Numbered from the stretch's first letter, positions 43,977 through 53,345 are shown. The stretch: 64,000 nt of DNA from Aldersonia sp. NBC_00410 (GCF_026342035.1 NZ_JAPENM010000001.1:310001-374000), one strand, 5' to 3'. The notes: a model not told the origin generated them from the sequence alone. Numbers and translations: made by a program.

Positions 43977-44639
43977 TCACGCCGTGTGATGTCGTTCTCG
44001 AGACACGCTGACCGTGGCGCCGATCCAGTCCGGACGGGCTACCGCGTCGGCATTGACTCGGCCGACCTGACTGCGCGAGACCTTTTCGGCAGCGATGCCA
44101 TCGCGCAGGTCGACGTGCGCCGGCACGGTCTCCTCGCCGTCGTGCAACGCGACGGGTCGGATCAGCGTCCAGTCCAGACCGCTGTTGCGGGTGAGTTCTT
44201 CCTGTCGCTCGGTGTCGGCGATCTGCGGTGCCAACACGAGCCGGAAGAAGAGCTTGTAGAAGGTCGACAGGTTGGCGAAGGCGCTGCCGAGACCGTAGGT
44301 GGACTGCACCACCAACCGACGAATATCGTTCGCCCGCATCGCTTCCACTACTCGCGCGGTGCCCGCCGAGCGGACGTCGAGAGGCGTCTTCGCGCGCCGC
44401 AGCATCCGTACGCCGAACGGGTTGTCCGAGATGCCGAGGGTCACGATCACCGCGTCCTGGCCGATCATCGCCTTCGCCAACGCATCCCGGTCGAACACGT
44501 CACCGGTGACGACTCGCACCCCCTCGGGCACCTCGCCCGTGGTCCGCGCGAACGCGGTGACCAGGTGTCCCTGCTCGACCAGCGCCGATACCACGGCCGC
44601 GCCACTTCCCCGACTCGCTCCAACCACCAAGACCTTCAT
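43977..44639 (-). CDS. NAD(P)-binding NmrA-like oxidoreductase
   Basis: A 220-residue atypical SDR: MKVLVVGASRGSGAAVVSAL (dinucleotide-binding loop), VVTGDVFDRDALAKAMIGQD, AVIVTLGISDNPFGVRML, and LVVQSTYGLGSAFANLST. The C-terminal GLDWTLIRPVALHDG is typical of NAD(P)H-binding PF13460 proteins. These act as redox sensors, epimerases or quinone reductases. AAGGAG precedes the ATG. It diverges from the AraC regulator at 44765, its most likely controller. Confidence 0.82.
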   Translation of the reverse strand: MKVLVVGASRGSGAAVVSALVEQGHLVTAFARTTGEVPEGVRVVTGDVFDRDALAKAMIGQDAVIVTLGISDNPFGVRMLRRAKTPLDVRSAGTARVVEAMRANDIRRLVVQSTYGLGSAFANLSTFYKLFFRLVLAPQIADTERQEELTRNSGLDWTLIRPVALHDGEETVPAHVDLRDGIAAEKVSRSQVGRVNADAVARPDWIGATVSVSRERHHTA

Positions 44640-44764
44640 GATCTGCTCCTTCGTCTCGATCCGATGTGCCTGTGCGATCCAGACTCGCGCGCTCGATCGA
44701 TACGATCAATGCCAGATATGCCTTGATTGTTGCTCGATCGTCCAGAGCGGCGCACACTGAATTC

Positions 44765-45718
44765 ATGGCCTCCGATCTCGTCACCGCGACGCTGCAGGAC
44801 TTCGGCATGAGCGGGGTGTTCTATGCCGCCTCCGAGGCATTCGCGCCATGGGGGATCGAGATGCCGCCGATGCCGGGCACGCTGATCTTTCACCTACTCA
44901 CCGAGGGGTCCGCGGTCGTCCTCGTCGACGGCGAGGAGCGTCGGATCGGACCGGGCGAGGTAGTCCTCGTCCCCCACGGCACCGGTCATCTACTGCTCGA
45001 CAACGTGGATAGCCCCGCCACCCCGCTGTTCGACCTGCCGCGCGAAGAGCTCACCGACCGCTACGAGCGAATCCGGATCGACGGTAGCGGAGCGCGCAGC
45101 AGTCTGATCTGCGGTGCGGTCGCGTTCTCCGGGCTCGCCGTCGCACGGCTGGTCCAGGCGCTGCCGCCGGTACTCGTCACCACCGGCGCGGATGCCGAAT
45201 GGCAGCGTGCCGCACTGGAACTCATTGCCGCAGAATCGCGCAATCCACGGCCGGGCAGCGAAGTTGTCACCGCGCGTCTCGCCGATGTGCTGGTGGTGCA
45301 GGCAATCCGGTCCTGGCTGGAAACCGAACCACCACAACGCGGTTGGGTCGCCGCGGTGCGCGACCCGGATATCGGTCGGGCGCTCGCGGCGCTGCACGCA
45401 CGGCCCGCGCAACCATGGACACTACAATCACTCGCCGCTGAGGCCGGGATGTCGCGCTCGGCCTTCGCCGGGCGGTTCGCCACCCTGCTCGGCGAGCCGG
45501 TGATGAGCTACGTGACGTCGTGGCGGATGGACCTTGCCGCGCGGTTCGTGCGCGAGGGCGGGCTGCCACTGGCCCGGGTCGCCGAGCGGGTCGGCTATCG
45601 GTCCGAGGCCGCGTTCAATCGGGCCTTCCGGCGTGCGCACGGCTGCACGCCCGGGGTATTCGCGCGGCGCGGATCGGGGTTCCTGGACCGGGTCGACGTC
45701 CCGAACGCCTATTCGTGA
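44765..45718 (+). CDS. AraC-family transcriptional regulator with cupin domain
   Basis: ATG 44765 (MASDLVTATLQDFGMSGVFY) gives 317 residues. The N-terminal cupin (AraC_binding-like) has LTEGSAVVLVDGEERRIGPG and VVLVPHGTGHLLLD. The C-terminal double HTH starts near residue 210 with PWTLQSLAAEAGMSRSAFAG and LPLARVAERVGYRSEAAFNR, ending AFRRAHGCTPGVFARR. It probably senses a small hydrophobic effector and controls the divergent NmrA-like oxidoreductase. The stop codon lies inside a dispersed repeat. Confidence 0.88.
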   Translation: MASDLVTATLQDFGMSGVFYAASEAFAPWGIEMPPMPGTLIFHLLTEGSAVVLVDGEERRIGPGEVVLVPHGTGHLLLDNVDSPATPLFDLPREELTDRYERIRIDGSGARSSLICGAVAFSGLAVARLVQALPPVLVTTGADAEWQRAALELIAAESRNPRPGSEVVTARLADVLVVQAIRSWLETEPPQRGWVAAVRDPDIGRALAALHARPAQPWTLQSLAAEAGMSRSAFAGRFATLLGEPVMSYVTSWRMDLAARFVREGGLPLARVAERVGYRSEAAFNRAFRRAHGCTPGVFARRGSGFLDRVDVPNAYS

Positions 45719-45792
45719 ATGGAAGATTTGGTGCGTTCAGCGGAGTGAACGATTCCATTCACTCCGCCCAACGCAACGGATCTTCCATCCAC
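45715..45792. repeat. Dispersed palindromic repeat, family B copy 1
   Basis: A 78-bp imperfect palindrome: outer arms GTGAATGGAAGATTT and GGATCTTCCATCCAC, inner arms CGGAGTGAA and TTCACTCCG. It lies between convergent genes (AraC stop 45718, LuxR stop 45811) and overlaps the AraC stop codon. The related copy is at 53256. Confidence 0.75.
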
Positions 45793-45810
45793 AATGTGGG
45801 AACGGGTGTG

Positions 45811-48657
45811 TCAGCGAGGGCGTAGTGCCCACGCCGCGATCTCCGTGCGGTTCGCGCATCCGAGCTTCGCCAGAATGCTTCGCACATGCGTCTCGACGGT
45901 GCGCTCCGAAAGCACCAGCCGGGTGGCAATTTCGCGATTCGCCAACCCCTCCGCGACCAGTCCGGCAACCTCGGTCTCGCGCGCGGACAACGGGTTCGCG
46001 TCGCGCGCGGCGGCATCGAGTTGCGCGATCAACCGGTCGGCGGTGCGCAGGTGCCCGGGCATGCCGATCCGGCGGAACTCCCCGGCTGCGGTCACCGCCG
46101 ACTGCCGCGCGTCGGCACTGTCCCCGCTGCCGTTTCGAGCCGTGAGCGCCTGCGCCAGACCCAGCCTGCTCTGCGCGATGAACGGGCGCGCGCCGATCCG
46201 AGCGTTCATCTCGATCGCCCGCCGATACAGGTCGATCGCCTCCGGCACGTGTCCGGCAGTGAGTGCGACGTCGCCGATCATTCGCGCCATCGCACCACCG
46301 AAGTAGAACGGCCCGGTCCCCTCACCGGAATACCAGCGGTCGAGGTCGCGCGTCTTGCGGTACACGCGGTCGGCCGTCTCCGCGTCGTCGAGAAGGGTTG
46401 CGGCCAGTCCGATGTGGATGAGCAACGCGGCCCACCGCGGTCCAATCGGCACCGTCTCGGGCATCATGCGGAACTCCTCGAAAGCGGCTCGCGCCGAATC
46501 CGTATCCCCGACCAGGGCATGGGTGATCGGCAAGAAGATGCGCGCCAGGGCGATATGTCGTGCCGCCCCGATCGCCACCACATCACCATCGGGGTCGGAG
46601 ACCTGCCCGCGCACGACGTTCAACTGCGCACGGAACGCGAGATGCATTCCAGTCAGGGACATATCGCCCGCCGCCCGCCCGATGACCAGCGCGGCATCAT
46701 TATGCTGCTCGGCGGCGGCGAGGTCTCCGGTCAGCAACGCCCGCGCCGCGCGGATCCGGCACAGGTGCCACTGTGCGATCGGCAGGCGCCGGGAGCTGGC
46801 CAACTGCTCGACCTCTGCCGTCGTACGGTCGGCCAGCCCGGTATCGCCGAGTTGCATCGCCGCCTCGATCCGCCACAACAGCGCCCACAGTGTCGCGAGG
46901 GGTTTTCCTGCCGCCCAAGCCATTTCCAGCGCGCGGTCGGCGATGACCAACCGCTCGTCCACGAACTGCGGTGCCGAGAGTGCGAGATGTCGAGCATGCA
47001 GCCCGTCCAACACCGCGATCGGATCTTCACTGTGCTCCGCCAGTTCCAATGCCCGAGCAGATATTTCGCGTGCGAACTCGACGTCCTCATCCTCGATCAC
47101 GGCGATCACACGGCGAGACTCCAGCCGCGACCGCAGGGCGGTTTCGTCCGCAGGCAGCAGGTGCAGGGCCGTACGGCAGATCCGATCGATCGGATGCAGG
47201 ACCTCCGGAGAGCCGATGCCCTCGATCACCAGGGCGGCAGCAGCGACGTCGCGCGGACGGCCGGCGCGTTCGGCTGCCGCCGCCACCTCGGTGCAATGCG
47301 CGAGACTCCGCGTGATGCGCCCGGCCGCGAACTCGGCGCGCGCGAGCGCGAGTGTCGATTCGATCGTCTGCGCCGGTGACGTGTCCGAACCGGAAGCTTC
47401 GAGCTCGAGTTCGCGAAAGGTGATCGCCTCGGCATAGGCGTGCGCTCCCATCGCCGAATCGGCTGCCCGACGCGCCCATTCGGCGCAGCGTCGACGATCG
47501 TCGACGCCACCGGCGCGGTGCCAGTGCGTCGCGACGATGCCGGCCACGAGTTCGGCGTCGACCCGCGTGCTCAGCACCTCGGCCGTTCGGCGGTGTAATG
47601 CCGCACGGTCGAGTGGGGACAACTCGGCATACACGGCGTCACGAATCAGCGAGTGCGCGAAGGCGATTCGACCTTCACGCAGCGTGGTGACGCCGGCACC
47701 GGACGCTTCGGCCAGCATTCGTGTGACCTCGTCCTCGGAGCGGTCGAGCACCGGCGCGAGAACCACCGGTTCGATGCGCTCGCCGAGCACACTCGCCGCG
47801 TCCAGCGCGGCACGAGCGTCGGCACTCAGCCTGGTGAGCTGGGCGAGCACCAACCGGCGGACCTGCGGATGCAGCGCCGCCTCGGACAGCAGGTCTGCCG
47901 GGTCGCGGGCGGACTCCACCAGCAGCCGGACGAACAGCGGATTCCCGCCGGTCCGAGCATGCAGTTCGGCAGCGACGGCCGGCCCACCGCCGGGCACTGC
48001 GGTCGCGAGCCATCGCGCGATCTCCGCGGTCGACAGGCCGCCGAGTTCGATCGTGCGCGCATCGGCCGCACGCAGTAGGTCGGGTAGGTGGTTTCCCAGC
48101 GGAGTCTCGTCGCGTCGGGTCACGACATCGCGGTAGGTCACGACGAGCACCAGCCTGGCGCCGAGCAGATCCGCCGCAATCTGACGCAACAACAGCAACG
48201 AGGTGTCGTCGGACCAGTGCATGTCCTCGAGGACCACGACGAGTCCATCCGCCTCGGCCGCGGCCCGCAACCAATCGGTGATACCCGTGAACAGCTCGAA
48301 CCGGTCGGTGGCCGAGTGCAGTCCCTGCACGGAGAGCGGTTGCGTCGGTCCGGGAACGTGGCGGGCAAGACGGCGCCACGGCCACAACGCCGGCATCCCC
48401 GGATCGTCCACCGCGTACCCGCGCGCGATCGGCATGCCGTACTCCCCCGCAATCGCGGCGAGTTCCTCGACCAGGCGCGACTTGCCGATCCCGGCGGGGC
48501 CGCCGACCAGCACCAGCCGCCCCACGCCGCTGCCGGCCGACACCACGGCGGCACGCAGCAGCGCGATCTCGCGCTGCCGTCCGACGAACGGGGCGTCCAC
48601 GTAGGAAGTATCCCCCGCCACTGTGCGCGAGTTCAGTACCCGACTACGTACTGGCAC
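45811..48657 (-). CDS. Large ATP-binding LuxR-family regulator (LAL)
   Basis: A 948-residue LAL-type regulator. Walker A is LVGGPAGIGKSRLVEELAAI (near residues 51-70) and Walker B is VVVLEDMHWSDDTSLLLLRQ. The middle 500 residues are helical and TPR-like, rich in Ala and Arg. The C-terminal LuxR HTH (about residues 885-945) reads NPLSARETEVAGLVAEGLAN, REIATRLVLSERTVETHVRS, and ILAKLGCANRTEIAAWAL. ATP binding is expected to gate DNA binding in response to a ligand. It diverges from the YceI unit at 48736, its nearest possible target. Confidence 0.92.
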   Translation of the reverse strand: MPVRSRVLNSRTVAGDTSYVDAPFVGRQREIALLRAAVVSAGSGVGRLVLVGGPAGIGKSRLVEELAAIAGEYGMPIARGYAVDDPGMPALWPWRRLARHVPGPTQPLSVQGLHSATDRFELFTGITDWLRAAAEADGLVVVLEDMHWSDDTSLLLLRQIAADLLGARLVLVVTYRDVVTRRDETPLGNHLPDLLRAADARTIELGGLSTAEIARWLATAVPGGGPAVAAELHARTGGNPLFVRLLVESARDPADLLSEAALHPQVRRLVLAQLTRLSADARAALDAASVLGERIEPVVLAPVLDRSEDEVTRMLAEASGAGVTTLREGRIAFAHSLIRDAVYAELSPLDRAALHRRTAEVLSTRVDAELVAGIVATHWHRAGGVDDRRRCAEWARRAADSAMGAHAYAEAITFRELELEASGSDTSPAQTIESTLALARAEFAAGRITRSLAHCTEVAAAAERAGRPRDVAAAALVIEGIGSPEVLHPIDRICRTALHLLPADETALRSRLESRRVIAVIEDEDVEFAREISARALELAEHSEDPIAVLDGLHARHLALSAPQFVDERLVIADRALEMAWAAGKPLATLWALLWRIEAAMQLGDTGLADRTTAEVEQLASSRRLPIAQWHLCRIRAARALLTGDLAAAEQHNDAALVIGRAAGDMSLTGMHLAFRAQLNVVRGQVSDPDGDVVAIGAARHIALARIFLPITHALVGDTDSARAAFEEFRMMPETVPIGPRWAALLIHIGLAATLLDDAETADRVYRKTRDLDRWYSGEGTGPFYFGGAMARMIGDVALTAGHVPEAIDLYRRAIEMNARIGARPFIAQSRLGLAQALTARNGSGDSADARQSAVTAAGEFRRIGMPGHLRTADRLIAQLDAAARDANPLSARETEVAGLVAEGLANREIATRLVLSERTVETHVRSILAKLGCANRTEIAAWALRPR

Positions 48658-48735
48658 TGATTCGCAGACCCGCTCACGCTCCGAGACTGATTGCTGTCAA
48701 CCGAACATTCACATCGATCACTCCCAGGAGTTCAG

Positions 48736-49062
48736 ATGTTTGCCCAACTCACCTGCTTCGACGGTCCACGAACCGACGAACAAGTTGCCGCGGCCGCGTT
48801 CGCAGGCCGCGAACGAATCGCCCCCGCCGTCGCGACCATTCCCGGCATCGTCGGCGGCTATGTGCTGCGCGGCCCGGACAACGCCGAGATCGTGCTGACG
48901 CTCGCCGAAACCGAGGACGCGCTGACCGACGCGCAACGTGCGGTCATGTCCACCGAGTTGCTGCCGGGCGAGAACCCGGCGCTGCTGACCGGTCCCGACC
49001 GAGTCGAAATCTTCTGCATTGCCGATCAATTCGGCGCGATGCCCAAGGAGGCAGGGCGATGA
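48736..49062 (+). CDS. Small hypothetical protein (ABM/dimeric barrel-like)
   Basis: ATG 48736 with CAGGAG gives 108 residues starting MFAQLTCFDGPRTDEQVAAA. The pattern VATIPGIVGGYVLRGPDNAE then IVLTLAETEDALTDAQRAVM looks like the strand-helix-strand of a dimeric alpha-beta barrel (ABM-type) protein, but key residues are not diagnostic. It overlaps the YceI gene by 4 bp and diverges from the LuxR regulator; the pair is probably its target operon. Confidence 0.65.
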   Translation: MFAQLTCFDGPRTDEQVAAAAFAGRERIAPAVATIPGIVGGYVLRGPDNAEIVLTLAETEDALTDAQRAVMSTELLPGENPALLTGPDRVEIFCIADQFGAMPKEAGR

Positions 49063-49580
49063 CCGAGCTCACCACCACAGCGGCACAGCCGGTCGCGAGC
49101 GGCCGCTGGACGATCGACTGCACCGAAAGCACCGCGACGTTCGCGGTGCGCGACCTCGGCCGCACCGTCAATGGTTCGGTACCGGTCAGCTCCGGTGAAA
49201 TCTGCTTCGACCGCGACGGCCGACTCGTTTCCGTGTGCGGAACCGTCGATCTCGCCGCGATCGACACCGGGAATCAGCGCCGCGACAAGGACCTGCGCAA
49301 TCCCCGGTTCCTCGATCTCGACACGCATTCGTCGGCGCGTTTCGTCGCCGACGAGATCACGCCCGACTCGGACGGCTGGGCGGTGGCGGGCACCCTCACC
49401 ATGCGCGGCACGCCGGTCCCGGTGTGCTTCCACGCGCATCGCGACCCGGAGGTTTCCGGGCTTGTGGTGCGGGCCGAGGCAAGGGTGGACCGCAGGGAGT
49501 TCGGTATCCGGGCACCCCGCGTGCTGATCGGGCACACGATCACGATGCGGATCAGCGCGACCCTGGTGCCGGCGCCGTGA
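49059..49580 (+). CDS. YceI-family protein
   Basis: A 173-residue lipocalin-like YceI protein: WTIDCTESTATFAVRDLG near the start, GTVDLAAIDTGNQRRDKDLR, the conserved FLDLDTHSSARFVADEI, and VAGTLTMRGTPVPVCFHAHR with the family TLTMRG motif. YceI proteins bind isoprenoids or amides and are often induced by stress or pH. There is no signal peptide, unlike the E. coli protein, so it is probably cytoplasmic. The start overlaps the preceding stop (ATGA). Confidence 0.9.
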   Translation: MTELTTTAAQPVASGRWTIDCTESTATFAVRDLGRTVNGSVPVSSGEICFDRDGRLVSVCGTVDLAAIDTGNQRRDKDLRNPRFLDLDTHSSARFVADEITPDSDGWAVAGTLTMRGTPVPVCFHAHRDPEVSGLVVRAEARVDRREFGIRAPRVLIGHTITMRISATLVPAP

Positions 49581-49693
49581 GCACCACTCGATCGCCGCAC
49601 AACTTCCGTCGAGACGCATAGGCTGCCGCAGGCTGGAGCGTATGCGCGGGCTCAGGATGTGTGCGGCGTTCCGCGGTCGGTGCCCACAACCGG

Positions 49694-50041
49694 CTAGTGG
49701 ATGTGGTTGCGCCAATCGAGCGGTACCCGCCCCTTGGGACCCGGCGTGGGCTGGTCGGCGGGGTGGCTGCGCGGTTCCGCGAGTTCCGGACCGCCGGTGA
49801 TCTGCTCGGTCGAATAGTTCCAGAACCAGTCCTCACCCGGCTCGAAACTTTGCACGATCGGATGCCCGGACGTCTTTGCGTGCGCGGTGGCGTGTTGCGC
49901 GGGCGAAGAGTCGCAGCAGCCGATATGCCCGCATTGCGCACACCGACGCAGGTGCACCCACCAACCGTCGACCGCGCCGCATTCCGCGCACCCGGTTCCG
50001 CTCGGCGGCGCGGACGGATCGATGCCGAGTATTTCGGTCAT
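49694..50041 (-). CDS. UBP-type zinc finger protein
   Basis: A 115-residue protein with a complete zf-UBP: CAECGAVDGWWVHLRRCAQC, GHIGCCDSSPAQHATAHAK, TSGHPIVQSFEPGEDWFWNY, providing the Cys/His set for zinc. A Pro-rich tail follows. In eukaryotes this finger binds the ubiquitin C-terminus; in actinobacteria it is a small stand-alone protein of unknown ligand. It is the last gene of a three-gene operon, overlapping the kinase stop by 4 bp, so it is likely to be part of that signalling system. Confidence 0.87.
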   Translation of the reverse strand: MTEILGIDPSAPPSGTGCAECGAVDGWWVHLRRCAQCGHIGCCDSSPAQHATAHAKTSGHPIVQSFEPGEDWFWNYSTEQITGGPELAEPRSHPADQPTPGPKGRVPLDWRNHIH

Positions 50042-51486
50042 GCCGGATTCTCCTCCTGTGCAACTGTATTCAGGGGCAATCGAACCAAGAATCGGGTGTC
50101 GCCGGGTTCGGATTCGACTCGGATGTCGCCCCGGTGCTTGTTGACCACGATACGGAAGGAGATGTCGAGACCGAGGCCGGTGCCCTCGCCGACCGGTTTC
50201 GTGGTGAAGAACGGTTCGAAGATTCGCCCGCGAATGTCGGCCGGAACGCCCGAGCCGGTGTCACCGATTTCCACGATGGCGCAATCATTTTCGCGGTAGG
50301 TGCGCACCGTGAGCGTGCCCCGACCGGCCATCGCGGCGATGGCGTTGTCGATCAGGTTGGTCCACACCTGATTGAGTTCTGCGGCGTAGCAGGGTATTTC
50401 GGGAAGGCTGCGGTCGTATTCCTTGACCACATCGATGCCGTCGCCGATTTTGCGGCCGAGCATCACCAGAGTGCTGTCGAGCAGCGTGTGCACGTCCACC
50501 ACCTGATAGGGCGCGCGATCCATCTGCGAGTACTGCTTGGCCGCGTCGACGAGCGTGGAAATACGGGTGGTCGAGTCACCGATCTCGTTCATCAACAGCT
50601 CGGTCTCGACGGTGTAGTTCAGCCAGCGGATCGCGCCCTCGAAGGTGCCCTCGCTCGCTCCTTCCAGCGTGCTGACGACCCGCTCGAGCCAGTCCTCGTC
50701 GATGCCGGCCTGCACGAAAGTCGGCGCGAGCTGCCAGCCGTCCGCGATGCCGTGATCGTCGAACCAATCGCCGAGCGCGTCCTCCCGGTCCGACTCCTCG
50801 ATCGGTGTGAGCGTCGGCGCCTTGGCCACCTGCGCGGCGGCCTCGTCCTGCAACCGCACCAGTGATACCAGTGCGCCGGGGTCGAATTTGCCCTTGGCGA
50901 TCATCGCCAGCTTGTGGCGCTGCCCGGCGATCCGCTCGCGCAGCGACGAGGTGGCGCGCACCGCGGCGGCGGCCGGATTGTTCAGCTCGTGGGTGAGCCC
51001 GGCCGAGAGCGAGCCGAGGGCCAGCAACCGCTCGCGCTGATCGAGGATCTCGCGGGTGTTGCGCGATCCGAAGAAGATCCCTTCCAGCAGATGCACCGCC
51101 ATCGGGAACCACTCGTGCATCATCCGCGCGAAGGTGGCGGCCTCGAGAATGAAGAACCGCGAGGTGGTCTGCACGTACATGCTCGCGTCGTAGTTCTGCT
51201 CGACCCGATCGCCGAGGTAGGCGCTCCACGCCCCCGCGTAGGCGCCACGCTGATCGCTGCGCACCGTTTCGATCTCCTCGCCGCGCGACATCCGGGTGAG
51301 CCGCAGTTCGCCGTCCATCAGCACGTAGAAACACGTCGCCGGATCGCCCTCGCGATAGACCCGGCCCGGTTCGAGCGTGACGATCCGGCCGTCGCGACAC
51401 AACCAGTCGAGCTGCGCGTCGTCGAGCTTCTCGAACAGGAACAGCGAGCGCAGTTCGACTGGGTCGCAGGGTAATCCGGTGGTCAT
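50038..51486 (-). CDS. cNMP-binding-domain sensor histidine kinase
   Basis: A 482-residue soluble kinase without transmembrane segments. The N-terminal cyclic-nucleotide-like domain (about residues 15-125) includes GRVYREGDPATCFYVLMDGE and GAYAGAWSAYLGD. The H-box is SLSAGLTHELNNPAAAAVRA with His166, and the ATPase has ELNQVWTNLIDNAIAAMAG (N box), GDTGSGVPADIRGRIFEPFF and TTKPVGEGTGLGLDISFRI. It should autophosphorylate in response to a nucleotide or redox cue and pass phosphate to the neighbouring REC domain. It follows the reductase gene by 16 bp. Confidence 0.9.
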   Translation of the reverse strand: MTTGLPCDPVELRSLFLFEKLDDAQLDWLCRDGRIVTLEPGRVYREGDPATCFYVLMDGELRLTRMSRGEEIETVRSDQRGAYAGAWSAYLGDRVEQNYDASMYVQTTSRFFILEAATFARMMHEWFPMAVHLLEGIFFGSRNTREILDQRERLLALGSLSAGLTHELNNPAAAAVRATSSLRERIAGQRHKLAMIAKGKFDPGALVSLVRLQDEAAAQVAKAPTLTPIEESDREDALGDWFDDHGIADGWQLAPTFVQAGIDEDWLERVVSTLEGASEGTFEGAIRWLNYTVETELLMNEIGDSTTRISTLVDAAKQYSQMDRAPYQVVDVHTLLDSTLVMLGRKIGDGIDVVKEYDRSLPEIPCYAAELNQVWTNLIDNAIAAMAGRGTLTVRTYRENDCAIVEIGDTGSGVPADIRGRIFEPFFTTKPVGEGTGLGLDISFRIVVNKHRGDIRVESEPGDTRFLVRLPLNTVAQEENPA

Positions 51487-51502
51487 GGGCTTCTCCTAGA
51501 GA

Positions 51503-53209
51503 TCAGGCCAGGTATTTGTGCACCAACATCACGGCCATCGCCCCCTCGCCGACCGCGGACGCCACCCGTTTCGCCGAGTCCGACCGCACGTCGCCGGCCA
51601 CGAAGACGCCCGGCACACTCGTTTCGAGGTGGTGCGGTGCGCGATCGAGTTCCCACCCGGGCGGGCGCACCCCGCCGATGGTGAGATCGGGTCCGGCGAG
51701 CACGAACCCGTGATCGTCGCGGACCACGGTGCCGTCGAGCCAGTCGGTCTGCGGCGCGGCACCGATGAACAGGAACAGCCACTGCGCCTCGGCCTTCTCC
51801 TCTGCACCGGAGGCATTGTCACGCAACAGAATACGTTCCAGATGGCCTTCACCCTCGGCACCGATCACCTCGGTGCAGGGGCGCACCGTGATGTTGGGTA
51901 TCTGCTCGATCTGCCGAATCAGGTAGTGCGACATGGACGCCGCGAGCGATTCGCCGCGCACCAGAATGGTCACCGAGCGTGCGGTGCGCGACAGATACAC
52001 CGCGGCCTGTCCGGCCGAGTTCGCGCCGCCGACGATGTAGACGTCCCGGTCCGCGCACTGCGACGCCTCGGTCATCGCCGAGCCGTAGTAGACGCCGAGG
52101 CCGGTGAAATCGTCCACTCCGGGCGCGGGGTGACGGCGGTAGTTCACTCCGGTCGCGACCACCACGGTGTGCGCGTCGAGGCTCTCGCCGTCGGCGAAGC
52201 GGACGGTGCGTGCCGAGCCGTTGACTTCGAGTCCGACGACGTCACGGGTGGTGATCAGCTCGGCGCCGAACTTGGTGGCCTGCCTGCGCGCACGGTCGGC
52301 AAGCTGGCTGCCCGACACCCCGTCCGGAAAGCCGAGGTAATTCTCGATTCGCGAGCTTTGCCCCGCCTGCCCACCGGTGGCGGTGCGCTCGACGAGCGCG
52401 GTCCGCAGCCCTTCCGATGCGCCGTACACCGCGGCGCCGAGACCCGCAGGCCCGCCGCCCACCACGATGAGGTCGTAGAACTGCTGCGACGGCGTGGTGG
52501 TGAGGCCGACCCGGCCGGCGAGTTCCGCGTCGGCCGGATCGACCAGGGGTTCGCCGTCCTCGGTGATGATCACCGGGCAGCTGGTGGCATCCGCTCCGGC
52601 GGCATCGAGCAGCTTGGCCCCCTCCGGTTCGTCGGCGAAGAACCAGCGATAGGCGACCTGGTTGCGGGCGAGGAACTCGCGGACTTCCGAGCAGCGCGCC
52701 GACCACCTGTGCCCGACCACCTTGGTCTCGGTGATCGGCCGGTGATCGGCGGCCCGCCAGGCTTCGAGCAGGGCGTCGATCACCGGGTAGAGCTTCTCCT
52801 CGGGCGGATCCCACGGCTTGAGCAGGTAGTAATCGAGATCGACCACATTGATCGCGTTGATCGCAGCGTCGGTGTCGGCGTACGCGGTCAGCAGCACTCG
52901 TCGCGCGAACGGGTGCAGATCCATCGCGGCTTCGAGAAATTCGATACCGTTCATGCCCGGCATCCGGTAGTCGGCGACGATGATGGCGACCTGCTGGCCG
53001 CGCAGCTTCGTCTCGCGTAGCAGGTCGATGGCGGCCGGGCCGGACTCTGCGCGCATGGTCCGGTAGTCCCCGCCGTAGCGACGGCGCAGGTCCCGCACGA
53101 CGGCGCGGGACACCCCGGGATCGTCGTCGACACTGAGAATAATCGGCTTGGCAGACGTGCTGGTTGCGCGGGTCGCGCGCGGGGTCGTCACCTCATCGAG
53201 TATGCCCAA
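51503..53209 (-). CDS. Fused response regulator / thioredoxin reductase-like protein
   Basis: A 568-residue fusion. REC domain at about 22-140: LSVDDDPGVSRAVVRDLR, phospho-acceptor Asp80 in IIVADYRMPGMNGIEFL, and YYLLKPWD. A glutaredoxin-like segment (about 165-240) contains SARCSEVREFLARNQVAYRW. The FAD/NAD part (245-568) has LIVVGGGPAGLGAAVYGASE, TATGGQAGQSSRIENYLGFP, and VYIVGGANSAGQAAVYLSRT. The CxxC disulfide of true thioredoxin reductases is missing: the position reads GLGVYYGSAMTE. The start is TTG 53209 (MGILDEVTTP) or GTG 53191. It heads the kinase/UBP operon and probably links phosphorylation to flavin redox state. Confidence 0.9.
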   Translation of the reverse strand: MGILDEVTTPRATRATSTSAKPIILSVDDDPGVSRAVVRDLRRRYGGDYRTMRAESGPAAIDLLRETKLRGQQVAIIVADYRMPGMNGIEFLEAAMDLHPFARRVLLTAYADTDAAINAINVVDLDYYLLKPWDPPEEKLYPVIDALLEAWRAADHRPITETKVVGHRWSARCSEVREFLARNQVAYRWFFADEPEGAKLLDAAGADATSCPVIITEDGEPLVDPADAELAGRVGLTTTPSQQFYDLIVVGGGPAGLGAAVYGASEGLRTALVERTATGGQAGQSSRIENYLGFPDGVSGSQLADRARRQATKFGAELITTRDVVGLEVNGSARTVRFADGESLDAHTVVVATGVNYRRHPAPGVDDFTGLGVYYGSAMTEASQCADRDVYIVGGANSAGQAAVYLSRTARSVTILVRGESLAASMSHYLIRQIEQIPNITVRPCTEVIGAEGEGHLERILLRDNASGAEEKAEAQWLFLFIGAAPQTDWLDGTVVRDDHGFVLAGPDLTIGGVRPPGWELDRAPHHLETSVPGVFVAGDVRSDSAKRVASAVGEGAMAVMLVHKYLA

Positions 53210-53255
53210 TCCGGCGCGAAGTGGGCGACGAGTGCGACCGGCTCACTGAACACGC

Positions 53256-53321
53256 GAATGGAAGATTTGGTGCGTTGGGCGGAGTGAACGCTCCGTTCAC
53301 CCCGCAGCGGATCTTCCATTC
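53256..53321. repeat. Dispersed palindromic repeat, family B copy 2
   Basis: Shares GAATGGAAGATTTGGTGCGTT, inner GCGGAGTGAACG and the closing GGATCTTCCATTCAC arm with 45715-45792, but is shorter by about ten bases. It lies upstream of the fusion gene start, between genes transcribed in the same direction. Confidence 0.72.
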
Positions 53322-53345
53322 ACGACCGCGAGAGTGCCGGTGCGG

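Noticed and set aside
44680..44760. Operator dyad between the NmrA-like and AraC genes
   Set aside because: Several GATCAAT- and TCGATCG-like words occur, but I could not find a convincing repeat with consistent spacing.
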